From Taenia hydatigena (Eukaryota; Platyhelminthes; Cestoda; Cyclophyllidea; Taeniidae), in assembly GCA_036345935.2 (NCBI GenBank), contig JADWOT020000001.1, positions 17,848,828-17,912,827 of the forward strand: a stretch of DNA of 64,000 bases. Reading direction: 5' to 3'. Both the position numbers and the translations under genes were made by a program. Below, one piece after another: positions 38,241-50,521 of the stretch (its first letter is position 1; each line of letters starts with the position of its first letter). The notes beneath the pieces are model-generated. The model had not been told where the DNA came from. It was given only the letters and a program-made list of their open reading frames with translations, and made no database searches.

Positions 38241-40125
38241 GCCTACAAAGTAAGCTAGTGTTAAATAAATGCGTGTTATCGCGTGGTTCATTTTCCATTT
38301 TACGGAAGGACAGTAGTTGAACATTTGGCTCCATATTCCTCCGACAACCTCACTTCCCTCGGTAGTTGTAGGGAAGTTTGTTTTCCAGTTCAGTGGATAA
38401 CGCCGGGATCGGGGAAGGGAGATAAGAGAGACGGGGTACACCAGGTGCCTTTCCCTTCCATTAGGAGTAGTGGGGCAGATTATGTAGTTATGACTTAATT
38501 ATGCCAAAACAAAAAGCAGACATGGCTTTGGATTGTAAGGAATATTCTAACGTTTTTTGTTATTGGTCTGTTTTTTAGTAACTGATGTTTTAAAATGCCT
38601 ATCGTATTGGACCTCTCTGACTTCAAGTTTGACCACTTGACAAATAAATTCAAAAACGAAACAAAAATTGACCCAGGAATAAGAAATGCTCGAATTGAAA
38701 ATCATGCAACCCTCTCACCGATGTAATGCAGAGCCATGAGACTTCTCTGAAGACGAAGAGGACTTAAAACTCGAATGCAATGTGCATGTACTCGGCAAAC
38801 TGTTAAGATTGACACTACTGGCACGGCCCAGAGTTCAGCTACCCGAAAAAGGCAAAATATCCTAATAAGTCTTTATAGTAAAGCCCGAGAGGCAAACGAG
38901 CACCCAAGGTTATTGCAATAACGTGAACACTAAGAAACATAGCATTTTAGCCTGGAACGAAATACACGCCGCAGCAATGCATATTTAATGGGAAGCATCT
39001 AAGGGATAACCGCAACTATGGATTAACATTTGTCCCATCTTAGTGTATCAGTCAGTATTGGTAAAGCAGTTTAACACAGACTAAATTTAAAAGTTGCCTG
39101 CAAAAAGCTAAAAGTGCAGTTGCCCTTGTTAAATACGGTTCGCAGCATATACCTGACTTTTGTATTGACGCACGTGCTTAAAATAGTATTGTAATCAAAA
39201 TTTCGAAATTATAAGAATCTGTGAGAAATAAATGATTTTCTTCTATGGCAAATAACCTGTAGATTATTTTGGCGTCTAAACATGAAGAGTCAACGCAGCA
39301 TCTGCATCCCTTCCTTTCACCACTAATTTTTTGCCCATCTACATGACTAGAGGGATTTCAAACCCCCAGAATTGCAAAGACATTCATTTCTTAATGGTTT
39401 GAATGCGTCCTAAGAGCATTTTAGAGAAACCAACCTCAGCCACCTAGCAAGTACTCGTCAAAGTTGTTTCTGTGAATTCCGCAATTCATAGATTTTCATG
39501 GATAACTCTGTCAAGATTAACCAAAAGATGGGTGGACGTATTTTCAGGTAAGCCATGGCAATGAAGAAAGAGGTTCATTCCAATGCTTCAAGGTTACTTG
39601 CAGATGATTCGACAAGCACTGCATGTAACAGTGTGCACAAGACAAGCACATATCGCAGTTAGAAAGGACTATTAGAAAAAAAAGGTAATGGAAAGCATTC
39701 GACATCGCGTTGGCTGCTGATGTTGATGAAGGATTAAGAGAAGGAGGAAGAGAGGCATGTGTGACACTACCGCGTAATGCATTGTACAATGCTGTGCTAA
39801 CCTGTAGAGCTATACCAGAATTCGTTAGAGGACAAGAAGGTGCCTAAACCAGGAGCGGTAAGTAGCGGCATTGTCTTCTGAAGGACAGCAGTGAACTTGT
39901 TTTGCCTTTTCAATTGCGTCGAAAATAATGACGGTGGTCCCAACATTCTGTCCTGTGGTCACACAGCCTACGAAACCGTCTGCAGAAAAGAGCTATATAA
40001 TGCATTTGTTGGTTGTTTAAAGACTGATTTCGGTAGACTGACCAGTAGCCTTATGCCTCTTTCTGTACGGAAAATATGCGCATTCTACTAAAGCAAGATC
40101 TCCCTCCGTCTAAAGGGAATTCTAG
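38241..40125 (+). repeat. Tandem duplication of about 1.88 kb, unit 2
   Basis: Second unit; junction at about 38236-38241. It holds a 71-codon frame (38283-38498) collinear with that in unit 1, and near its end a 66-codon frame (39891-40091) with a RING-like string of Cys and His. Confidence 0.85.
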
Positions 40126-40599
40126 GATGTGGTTCAACCAGCCTAAAAGAAGCTACTTTCCAATAGTTTCAGCATGCTTGTTTTTCTTTGTATCTATTGT
40201 TGGTTAGCAAGACACTTCGGGCGCCATTTACCTACGTAAATAAGTATGCATGTAGAAATCACATTCCATCCATCTAATATGCACAGAATTACACAGGGTA
40301 GCACTATCTAGAGCAGGGCAGGGCAGAGTAGCTCGTTGACGGTCATCAAGAAATCGTATACAATGGACAAGGCAGAAGAGGATAGAGATGATGGAGAGAC
40401 ACGCAGACTTGATCGGCAGCGTCTTGCAATGCTTATCCCATCTCGCAAGGTGGTGCCTCCCGTATCCAATCTACGAGTCTCGTGACTGCACTAATCTACA
40501 CCTTACCTCCTCCGCTATTACTGTCGTGTGATTAGTAGAACTCGTTTACTCAACTCCTATGTGCAAAGCAATTGGTGTCAGGAATCGAGAAGATTAATC
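40126..40599. other. Intergenic, nothing seen
   Basis: Contains a short GGGCAGGGCAGAG run; no gene or repeat was identified. Confidence 0.35.
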
Positions 40600-41420
40600 C
40601 ATATCTATTGATGCTCTCGAGACAGCATTTTCAAAAACTCTGCATCAGACGTAAAAAATGAACTAATATTGCATTTCGGCAGCTTTATCTTAGATCTCGA
40701 TGGCGCAGCTGTTCTTCAGCAATCCACCATTTGCACTTTTGAATTTATCATATCAGTTATATTTGGCAGATTGATAAAATTATTAGTTTGCTGATTTTGA
40801 CATTTACCTAATCTTTTTAATTGTAAAAGCAAAATCATGCATGGGAATTGCTAGCATGGACAAGAGAATGCGGATCAGTTCACCTATGGCTTTGACCGGT
40901 TCGTCCCTGGGGTACAGTGTAGCTAATGTCAAAATAACTTTGTCTGCTTTTAAGACAACTTCCATTGAGCAGAACGTGTAACACATAGACAAAAAGTATG
41001 CTTGGGTCAAATCACGATTCTAATCATTCCTGCTTTACTGCAGCTTTGACTCGTGATTTTCCGCCCATTTTGAAATGACTAGTATTTTAGCAGCAATGCG
41101 AAAAAAGCCGTATTAGATCGCAGTTCCAGAATGAAGTGTCGGTCTGTCCTAAGACAAGGGCACACGACTTTGCAGAATTGCGGTACTAACCAACGACGCA
41201 CGGTGTTACAACTTGTGCTGATCTGACTTATGAATGAGATGGCAGATAGACAACTGTGACAGATTCACACATTTGGCTCATCGTTATTGCAGTGATTAAT
41301 TAGGCAACGAGGTGGGCGGCCTGACGAACTGTGTCGATATAATTTCGACCAGATCGACGACTGCGCGCACATATCATTTGTCCAAAACTGTTTTGTTGAT
41401 TGCATAGAACAAAGTTCTGA
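40600..41420 (-). repeat. Interspersed repeat family 1, inverted third copy
   Basis: The reverse complement aligns with 10600-11520 and 23215-24150: GTGCGTCGTTGGTTAG, CATTCTGGAACTGCGATCTAAT, TTTCAAAATGGGCGG, ACGTTCTGCTCAATGGAAGTTG, TTTTATCAATCTGCCAAATA, GCGCCATCGAGATCTA. Unlike copies A and B, the part at 41010-40804 is open for 68 codons and ends at a consensus-like donor (GATTAG|GTAAAT). Confidence 0.65.
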
Positions 41421-42285
41421 CCTGTAGTTTAATTTATTTTTGCCAAGCTAAACAACCTTCATGTTCTGTCTCCACCAACGGAAAAGTAGATAAACTATCT
41501 TAAATCTGAGCTCACGGTCACTCAGGCACCTTGCAGGACTACGAGAAATGCGACACGAAAATGTCAACACTTTTTTGAGATGCTGTGTGGCACCGCACTC
41601 CTTTATTCTTGTCTTCCATTGTTGTCACCGACGAAGCCTTTAGGTGATGCACCAGGACTTCTTCCATTCATTTTGCCAACAGTAACCATCTATATCATCG
41701 TTTGCGTTGGCAACAAATCCTACACTTACAGCATGCCGAATTCGTGACGAATTGGTGCAAGCTGGGCACAATGCTCATGGACGTGTCAACTTGCTGACGT
41801 AGTGATGGGTATGAAGTGCGGTTGAATTCTTTCCAGAGAGAGGCAGAATATTGGGCACGGCAAAAGAGAAAGCACTGAGAGTATCACGACGGAAAAGCAT
41901 TTCAAAGTCCCCAGCATCTTCACTAAGAAGCCGTTCCAACAACGAGTAGTCAATAGTCACCACGCTCGCCAGTCAAAGCTGAACTCTTTCACCAATTAGA
42001 GGAATTCCGTAATAAAGATAAGTGAGAGGATTGCGAAGACGATTGCCTTGTCCCAATCTTACATCCTCTGCAAATGCTCTACATCTGTAGCTCGAGAACT
42101 GACTCCATTCAAGTACAAGAGACAATTGGTGCAATGATACACGACACACCTTCTTTTATGCTCCATGTGGCAGTTGCTTTTGCTTCGACTAACCTGTTAC
42201 TGCGTTTCCGTGTGTGGGATGTTAACATAAACAAAAGCGTTGATGGTAAAGCACCCACCTATCGCTACTGTCCTTTCTGTCCCAG
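41421..42285. other. Unassigned stretch upstream of the guanylyl cyclase relic
   Basis: Should contain earlier kinase-homology exons if the cyclase relic were complete; I could not recognise any. Frames of 62 codons (minus, 41775-41963) and 84 codons (plus, 42074-42328) are unsupported. Confidence 0.3.
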
Positions 42286-43271
42286 CCTCGTAATACGAGC
42301 ATCCCAACGACTTGCAAAAACATTGTAGATCGTGCATGGTTGAACAATGCTGCAATGAGATCACGATTCAAAGAGCTGAATAAAGCGATTCAGCGGCGAC
42401 TAGTGAAAAGTAGGTTTGCGATTGCGCTCAATCCTCTCCTTAATCTCGCAAGAAAAACGAGCATTGTAAAGCGCATCTTTAGACTGATGGAGAACTACTC
42501 GACTCGGTTGGAAGAGGAGGTGTAAACTCGACTGGATGAACTAGAGAAGGAGAAAAGGAAGAAGGAGGGTCTAGTCTGCCGTCTGCTGCCGCATCATTTC
42601 TAGCTGGTAGACTTGGCTGCTGGATTTCCACTGTTCCCCCTTAAACGGTTGTACAACGACATAAAATGACGAGTCTAAACAATGTACAAGTGGAAGTGTA
42701 AGGTTGAGTTAAAGTTGTGAGGTTGTGGCGGAAGCGTTGAAGACGGGTGTTACAGTTCCACCTGAGTCCTGTGACGAGGTGTCAATATACACTAGTGACG
42801 ACTGCACACTACGACGTCTGCAAGGTAAGCTTCATGTGGCACGACTGAGTTTACTTGTGGCTACAAGTAGACCCCCAATTCTGCTCATATGATAACTAAA
42901 ACGAGTACTCTGCCATTCCTACTCGCCCTGATGATGTCGCGCTTTAAGTTATGGTTTACTGAGTAAAGACAGAATGTGGAATAACTGATGTCTAGCATCA
43001 CCTACACACCTGCGTCTCCCTCACCAGTAAACAAGCATAGGCCGAACAAAGGCATAAAAAAAGCACTCCATTTGGCGCCGGATTCGCCCATGGTGGGTGC
43101 AGGCGATAGGAGAAGCCTGTGTGATGACTTCGGGACTGTCACTGCGTAATGGATAACGCCACGCAACTGAGGTCGCCACGATGGACCTCCACCTGCCCAA
43201 TGCTTGTGTCACTTCCACCATCAAGCACCCATCACACGTGCCTCTGAGGCTATGCATCGATCTGTATAGTA
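42286..43271 (+). pseudogene. Receptor guanylyl cyclase relic (end of kinase-homology domain, linker, catalytic domain)
   Basis: After acceptor CTTTCTGTCCCAG, exon 42286-42606 reads as the end of a kinase-homology domain (DRAWLNNAAMRSRFKELNKA), then the coiled-coil linker (MENYSTRLEEEV, then TRLDELEKEKRKKEG and RLLP). This matches the spacing of membrane guanylyl cyclases. TAA (42523) and TAG (42601) interrupt it in frame. Exon 42722-42824 continues with VAEALKTG...DEVSIYTSDD, matching the VAEQLKRG...DSVTIYFSDI start of the catalytic domain, and ends at CAAG|GTAAGC. A further exon (from about 43028) holds QAIGEACVMTSGLSLRNG, a TAA (about 43149), then RHATEVATMDL and LRLCID, matching the IGDAYMVVSGLP...RNG...HA.EIA.MAL...LRLRIG segment. 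Exon order and introns are retained, so it is a decayed duplicated gene rather than a retrocopy. The later catalytic exon (GDTVNTASRM region) was not found. Confidence 0.75.
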
Positions 43272-46200
43272 GTTGGTTGGATGCTTTCGGTGAAATGGCA
43301 GTTAAGGACTAAAAGCTGACTTCACACTTAAGTCATCAGCCCAATTCTCCAACACTAGCTTCGTACCGTCAATCGTGGTATGCCAATATCTACAAAGCCC
43401 TATCGCAGAATTTCCTCCTACTTCAGTCTTGTAATAGTGTCTTTACTTTATCAATCACACTAATGCTGCATAAAACGAGCCTGCGTGCGGAGCTAAGCGA
43501 CAAATCATAGGAGCGTAGGGGCAAATTATGTTGCCAGCACGGTCCATTCATATTACTATATAGGAAGAATTGTTTCCAGTGCATCTATGGCTCGTGGTTG
43601 TAACTCACACCGGTTCATCAAGGTAGGGCCGAAAACACTGCGCAGGCGTCCCGACACGCCATAGAGGCATTCAACCACCACTTGCGCCACTACAACTCAT
43701 CATAGGACAGATGGATTCAACGGCCGAGTTACCATCATCGGATGACATGTGAGTAGAAGAAAATACTCAGCTGACTGAAAGCTAATGTCCCTGCTATTCA
43801 CACCTTAAAAAGCAGACTGTGGATAAAGGCCAGCAAGTTAGTGGTGTTTTGTGTAGTGGCACTATGCAAATGACGGAAATGCGAAAACTGATTCTTGCAA
43901 CAAGGCACAAAATTATCACTGACAACCCAAATGGCGGCTAGATGACGATGCCTGAGCGGAGATTTATTCAAAACTGGCTGTCTCTTCTGTTCTGTTCTAA
44001 CGAATTTCGTTGTTTTCGTCCCTCATACATTGATCTTATATCGACCGACGGCACAAATGCCAACAAGTAAAAGCTTATCATAATGAAGTAGTAATCCTAA
44101 TAAACGGACAGGCTTAGGTAATTTGCATAATTTCTAAACTCCTAATTCGAAACTCTTGAAAGCCTTACCGTCAGCTAATTCTGCCTCGGGTCAACTCATC
44201 CCAACTCAGCTCCACTTCGCCGACCTCACACCTCCTTCTGGACTCGTTGGATTTGCTGGGTGCAGTTTTCTCATTTAATATGTCACTTCACAATTTGTGG
44301 TTTCTTCCACTGCCTCTGACGATAACTAGCTCAATGATTATTAATGAAGCCACAACCTTTCCATTCGTATTCATCGCGCATTGAGGTAACTGTTTGATGC
44401 TTACACTGACTTCTGCTAAGGAAAGGAGTGTCTTGAGCACCAACGCCTTCCAATGTGGCTTCATTTAATCGTTTTTATTGCTAGTAACCACTTACACTAA
44501 AGCTAGGTGCAAATGGAATCTTGAAATACAAATGAGCATATGAACTTTTACTTGATTTACTAGTCAGTGGGAGTGGTACCGTGTGAAGTCACTTCAAATT
44601 GACTGGCTTTGACTCCAAACCAGAGATTGATGCAGGCGCTGTGGTAAAGACGAACCAACAACAGGCCATTTTCTCTCGCAATTCCTCCACCCTCTCATTT
44701 ACAGTCGCTTTTCACTTTTGCAACAATATTCACCCAAGGCTTCGCCTGAATAAGTAAAGCAGTTAATTATCGCGCTCTGCTAAGCATTGCTAAGGCGACT
44801 CCCATCGTCCCCTCCTCTCCTCTCTCTACTCTCTCCACATTACAGTAGTGGGGCTGTTTCGTAGCTCTTCCGCTGCAGCAACACCAGCATCGAAGCAGAC
44901 TGCTTGACAAATCTCGGAAAGCAGCATATTTTGGCTCTGGCCAACTGCCTGCAACTGAATGTTTGACTGCACTTCTGTAGCGATTCCATTCCCCTATCAA
45001 CATGTTAGGAGATGAAGAAAATCATCTTCAATAAACATTTTTATGTATAGTGAAGCGGTTAGTCAGTAGCGAATCAATCGGTCCGTCACCCCCTCCTTGG
45101 TACTGCCACCTCTTCGCATTAGTTGCAACCACACATGTCCTTCATCTTTCAGTCTGTAGAAGAGATCAGTGTCAATGGTTTGATTGTGGTAAGTCCACAA
45201 ATCAAACAATGAAAAGGATTTGGAGTTGTAGTTGGCGCTGATGATATCTGCACTCGTGAAGCGCCAGTTGATCCATCTCACGTGAGGTCAACAGCCAATA
45301 TCTCACCCCCATACATGAGCCGAATTGGCCTGTGCTCATCCCTTCCGCCAGCACACAAACGATATCAACTGTCGCGACAAATACCAACAAGTAATAGCTT
45401 GTTGTTATCATTATTTAATGATTTACATAAAGTACAGATGGAAGGAAGCGTAAGAGGCTGTCGCATGGACATCGCATCAGCTCGAATTATCGCGAGTGTG
45501 AGTAGTTAGGAGGTGCACAAGCAATAACTTGAGCAATGACCCAAATGCAGTGGACGAGGAACCCTTTGATTGCGATTGAAAAGCAAGCTCTTTAAGAAGA
45601 CGTTGATTTTATCCGTTGCCAACTTGCTGTAATGTAGATAAATTTGGGTTACGGTAGCAAAGCATTATTTGGAGGACTGAATTCCATGATTAAAGCTTAT
45701 TACGGCTAAAGTGAAATGTGGAAGGCGATATTGAATGCTCCGCTGCTCTTACGCCACATGTCTGACTAAGCATCCTAAATTTCATTTTCTCATGATGTTT
45801 ACGTTTGGGAGCAACTGAAGCAAGCATCATGACCTACACTGACCGGAGGATGGGCACCAGTAGTTGGCACATCTCTTCTGTGCTAATTCACTTGGCAATT
45901 GGAGACACACAAATGGACAGCAGTAAGATAGAGGAAAAGCAAAAGCAGATAAGGAAGAGCCACGGCAAGAAATAGTTCACGAAGGTGGACTACCTAAAGC
46001 TCTGTTTGTATCCCGCATCAAGGAGACCTGTTTGCGATCGCATTTGGTCGTCGTCGGTGTTTGCCAAGGTGTCAAGTTTTGAGCTGCACAGTGTTCCACT
46101 ACTCCACTAAGGTTAAATCACTTTGAATGCAGATGTGTTAACTCATTGCAATGCAGAACAATGAGCCATTTGGATGTAGGTAGAAACAAAATATTATGAT

Positions 46201-48504
46201 TTCTTTAATGGTAGATGCAGATGGCAAAACGAGGCTGCTAGGGCAGTACAGGTGGCGGATTCATCTTCACTCTTGGCGCCTTCCCTTGACATTCCGCTTT
46301 CGCAGTTTTCCCCACGTTTCGTAAGAGTTATCTCGCACTATTTTACCATCACTCAGGCACCGCCTTTTTGTGCCTCTTTGTCTACAACACTTGTGCCTAC
46401 TCGCCACGAGGCTCTTTTGACGATTGAAAGGACTTTTCACTGCTACTCTCATTTGATGCTCTCAATGGCTAATCATGCATTAACAGATTCGCAAGACATT
46501 GAGTGGTTGGGTGTCAACAGCACCGAACACGGCTGCCTTCATGTGTCCGTTCATCTCTACGACACATGCATGTGCCACTGGCAAAAGGATAGTCCGCGCC
46601 ACTGACCTCGCCTGTCCAATATTTGTTCCATGTCTCGAAGCAAAAAACTACTGCGTACAGTGGGCACTACCCCGTGTTCGGCTTGCTTCCGCATTGGTAA
46701 TCCTCGACCAAGGAGCCTTGGAGGCCACTGCTCTAATCAAGTCGACCACTGCTTGACGCAGGGCAGAGACACGGTAATATCAGCATGACGGAACTCTCGA
46801 ACAGTGGTTTCATTCACTGCACATCATCGCCGTTGTAATGCTGCATCCTCACGGACTACAAAGAATTGTTAGTGAACAAGTAATGCCGATGGTTACAAAT
46901 GGAACTGGTCTTGAGGGTCGGAATTTTGAAAAAAAATTTTGCATCATGTCTAGCATTCTACTCTTCAGACGGAAGGGAGCATCTGGCGTAACTGGGGATT
47001 TCGTCACCGACGAACTAGACAAATGTGCACTCACCAAGCGCAGCTAGTGATGACTTAGGCGCTTATTGTTTTCTTTAATTTGATCTCACCTGGCTCCTCC
47101 TTTGAGACAATGCAACCGACAACGCATTCCGTTTAGACCAATACGATAGAGCATCACGATGACCACAAGTGCCAAGTGCATCATTATTGATTTCCTACGT
47201 GTCGCAAAAGTGCTAATGGAAAGGCAGCACCTATTGACTGACTGCTATTGTCTCGATTAACAGTGGTCGAAAGTTGCTTGTTGATATTAAGGTGGACCTC
47301 ATTTGCACGTTGACTTGCAACGGCAAGAGCATTGCTTGCTGCAAAGCTTCATGCAGTTGTTGGTCTTGTAGTAGAGGCATCTACTCTCCTCGATGGGATC
47401 ACTTAGGCATATCCTTCTGTTCGGACAGCAGCCCGCATTGCCTGCGACCCGCCTCGATCACCACTTGGCTATGGCAATCGGTCGTGCAGACCACTGTGGC
47501 CTCGTAGTCGTCGCGTGAACAACGCACACCATGCAAGAATGCTTACGGCAGCGACTTCGGTCACCGCCGAACCCCAGCCTTCCTCACAAGCACGGATGGC
47601 TGTTGTTTAATGCACTGAACGAAGGCTTGTGTAAAGCTGTGAACGCGGTGGTGGTTGGAAGTGGTATGTGTGGGGAGCATTTGAATGTGCAGGTAGTGCA
47701 TTACAGATCATGCGCTGTGAGCAGAGGATACCTCAAAACCTCGTGATCCTCTGTTCGCACACCCTAACGTCCAATTGAATAACTCACACACATTCGTAAA
47801 CCATTTAACAGTCTTTAAGTTTTGTAGTCAATAGCTTTAAGTGTAAAAACACCGAAGAAGGAGAAATGCTATAGCTTTACAGAGTGGTGGCATGGATGAT
47901 CGATTGTGTAGGGAATGGACAAACACTGTGCATAAATGAGAGAGAGCTCGAAAGTGTCCAGCAGAAGGTAACCCCTCCTCCTCATTCAATCCCTCACCAT
48001 CGCAGCGCAACCCAACCTCACAATTCATTTACTCGAAGGTTCTTCCACCACATACACGTAGCTTGTTCGAGGAGAGACTGTTACGAATCTGCACGGGACT
48101 GAAATCCGCAAAACGACAATCTTAGCGAAACCGTCACTAACGAGGCTCATCATTCCAGAGAGGAAGAGAGAACACAACAGTCCCACAGGAGTATTGGTGA
48201 ATGTGGCAACACTCAGCCAAATCAACTAGCATGTGAAGATTGGCATAGGGATTTCAAGACTGTAGGACTTCTACTAAAAAGAAAAAGAATTGCCATCCGT
48301 CTGTCATCCATCTACGACAGTGCACTGGTCAGCCAAACTACGTTAACGGTAAATGGGTGTGTGGTAGACGGGTGAATGAATGAAAGCTGATACAGAGCAT
48401 GGCTGCCATCCAAATGCAAGCAAATATTTTCGAGTATGTATTAAACAGTCTGATCTGTATAATGTTATTTGAAAACAGGTTTACTTATAAATAAATTAAC
48501 CAAT
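43272..48504. other. GC-richer unassigned region, possible first exon at 43711
   Basis: ATG at 43711 opens MDSTAELPSSDD and meets a consensus donor (GACAT|GTGAGT at 43749), a plausible first exon, but the next exon was not identified. 44767-45510, 46252-46756 and 47274-47746 carry several overlapping frames that read like protein on one or both strands, and none could be spliced with confidence. ACCAACAAGTAATAGC at 45383-45398 recurs as GCCAACAAGTAAAAGC at 44059-44074, hinting at a diverged duplication. Confidence 0.3.
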
Positions 48505-48757
48505 TTATGCAGATGTATGCATTAGGTGCCTTCTTGCTTTCCACTGCTGCACTCCTTTATTCCGCCTGGCCTGTCTACGCATAACACACTTAAAGTGGCA
48601 CAGCTCACATTCCTTCGACCGACTGACTTCAATCCAGTGTTGAATGCACCACTGGTGGACATATTTCAAGCTTCCACTACACAGGCATGGCGCAATCAAT
48701 CGTCCACGAGAATGTGACTCCCGATCATTCGTGAATTTGTCTGATTGGTAGCATATT
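48505..48757 (-). CDS. RING-CH (MARCH-type) E3 ubiquitin ligase, terminal exon
   Basis: The minus-strand frame contains the RING-CH pattern: an ICY at its start, then GRLIAPCLCSGSLKYVHQWC, a Trp-Ile, and KECELCHF. This supplies Cys-x-Cys, His, Cys and the final Cys-x2-Cys ligands with MARCH spacing. RING-CH proteins are membrane E3 ligases that ubiquitinate membrane cargo. A basic tail follows (RRQARRNKGVQQW), ending in a stop at 48505. The first zinc-binding Cys is not encoded in a continuous reading (CGC Arg stands there). However, acceptor GCGCAG places the exon start at A-ATA-TGC, so the preceding exon could end TGC AG and restore Cys-Arg-Ile-Cys. The preceding exon and the two usual membrane segments were not found. 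The hydrophobic frame at 48225-48025 minus could be part of the gene, but this is unproven. Confidence 0.7.
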
Positions 48758-49945
48758 CTGCGCGTTTTGTGTTCTGCGTGGCATTGACCAAGGTAAGCAG
48801 ACAAAATGATGAAGGTGTTGGAGAGAGATGGCAGCGACATGTTGCCGCTTGCAAGGCAATCTCCAATGAAGAAAATGGACGAAGCGGTAAACTTATCAGC
48901 TGCAATTCAGTTCATTTTTGCCGTTTATCACTCCCCTTCCTCCGCCTTCTACTTTGCTTATGATTTCCTGTTTAAAATTAGCCTTTGAAAGCTAAAGCAT
49001 TTGCCTCAGCCAATAATCAAACCTGTGTCATCACATTGGCAATGCCCTATAACTTCCTTTCATAAGCATTAAAAGGAATGACCATGCCAAGTACATACAC
49101 AATTTGCTCTACGTGGAACTTTATTTGCCCTTGTATCTGCTGCACTGCGCTGAGCCCAGATGTGTACAACTGTATGGCATCAGTGGAGTGTTAAATATGA
49201 ACGCATCGGAATGAGAAACGGAAGATAATTACAACTTTGGTACACTTTGCTGAATGTCGACCAATACGTCGGCTGAAAGTCATAATTTTAAAAAGGATCG
49301 TGGGACGTCAGAATCGGTTACTCTATAATGCCTAACATTTTACAGAGCATTCGTTGGTTATAGAATAAACGGATTACGGCTCACCAAGAAGTGTGGTGGT
49401 TGGTTCCAGCAGCAAATGAAGGTCGCGCGGATGCAACGCAAGTGATTTAAAGAAAGCAAGCTCGAGGCAATCGAACATTCTAGGATTAGCATTCTGAGGT
49501 TGAATGTTAAAAATGTGTCTAAATTTAATCAGATGCAAATTGACGTGTCACTTCAACATACAACTATTTTGCCATTCTTCTCTATATTTGTCATATCTTA
49601 CGGCATCTACCGATAAAGCTTCCATCACCAAATTTAAGAATTGCCACAAATTCAGAAATAAGAGATTTAGTTTAGTTGGTGATCAACTAATACCATCCTA
49701 CGCACTTAAGCAAATTGTATAGTAATTAATAGATGGACAAAGGGAAACTTGTCTCGTTTTTGTGTAGGATGAAATAAACACACTATCGTTGTCTGTGAAT
49801 AGCACCAGAATGGTATTAAAGTGGCGTGTTTGCTAGAACGCACCCCCATGGAATGCAGGAAGAAAGCGCTCGGTGGCGTCCGGAGGCTCCCCCGAAGGCA
49901 AAAGAAGGCAGAATGCTAGGGTGGAATATACAAATTCAATGAGCA
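48758..49945. other. Intergenic, probably upstream region of the RING-CH gene
   Basis: The 5' exons of the minus-strand RING-CH gene should lie here, but none was recognised. Otherwise short unsupported frames. Confidence 0.3.
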
Positions 49946-50085
49946 GAGGGAAATACTCCGCTGGCATGGCTCAGCGGCCAGCCTACGCAGCTAGGGTAAC
50001 ATGGCCACCCCTGTGACCCTGACCAAAAACCGGTAGTACAGCCAAAGTACTGCAGTAAATCTAAATCTAAATCAAAGTACTACAG
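49946..50085 (+). mobile_element. Short interspersed element (tRNA-like SINE), copy 1
   Basis: GGCATGGCTCAGCGGCCAGCC carries an A-box-like word (TGGCTCAGCGG). It is followed by CTACGCAGCT...ATGGCCACC...GTGACC...CTGACC and a tail of repeated AAATCT units. The words AAAGTACTGCAGT and AAAGTACTACAGT flank the tail. The body recurs inverted at 51645-51745. No clear B box is visible, so the tRNA origin is tentative. Confidence 0.55.
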
Positions 50086-50311
50086 TCAGAATTCTTCGAG
50101 TTGTACGAGTGGACAAAGCATGCAGGCTTTCAACTTGCGCTCATCTCATTCGTACATTCATAAACTATTGCAGCCTTACCAAACAGGCTGGTGGAGGAAA
50201 AGCTGCACGGAGAAGTAGCTGCAAAATGGAAACATTCTTTGGTTAGTTTTAAGTCTCCGTCAGCAAAGGGTATCCAAGAGCAGTTGTGCATGCGTATTCT
50301 TCTAGGCGATT

Positions 50312-50521
50312 GTGAGATCAGACATCCAAGTGACAGGTACCTTTATGCTACCAGGCTTAGTGTTGGATAAAGTTATTGCAGTTTTGGAATCTTCTTTCTC
50401 CTCATCGACCACATGTCGTCGGTCCCCCAGCATACGACTAAGTGAATTGTTAGGCGCCCCATTGCATCTGATTCATGCAAACAGTAAGCATGCAGCAGCT
50501 GTCATTTTACTCTACCGATAG
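50312..50521 (+). other. Open frame of 69 codons, unsupported
   Basis: Frame with serine-rich sequence and no recognisable domain; it may be chance. Confidence 0.15.

Noticed and set aside
42519..42543. 25 nt intron removing the TAA in the cyclase linker (GTGTAA...ACTAG)
   Set aside because: Removing it puts the downstream sequence out of frame and deletes residues that align with the linker at the expected length.
42523..42603. In-frame TAA and TAG read as sense codons (alternative nuclear genetic code)
   Set aside because: Other gene models here use TAA, TAG or TGA as terminators at plausible ends, and the interrupted frame belongs to a gene with further damage, so pseudogene decay is simpler.
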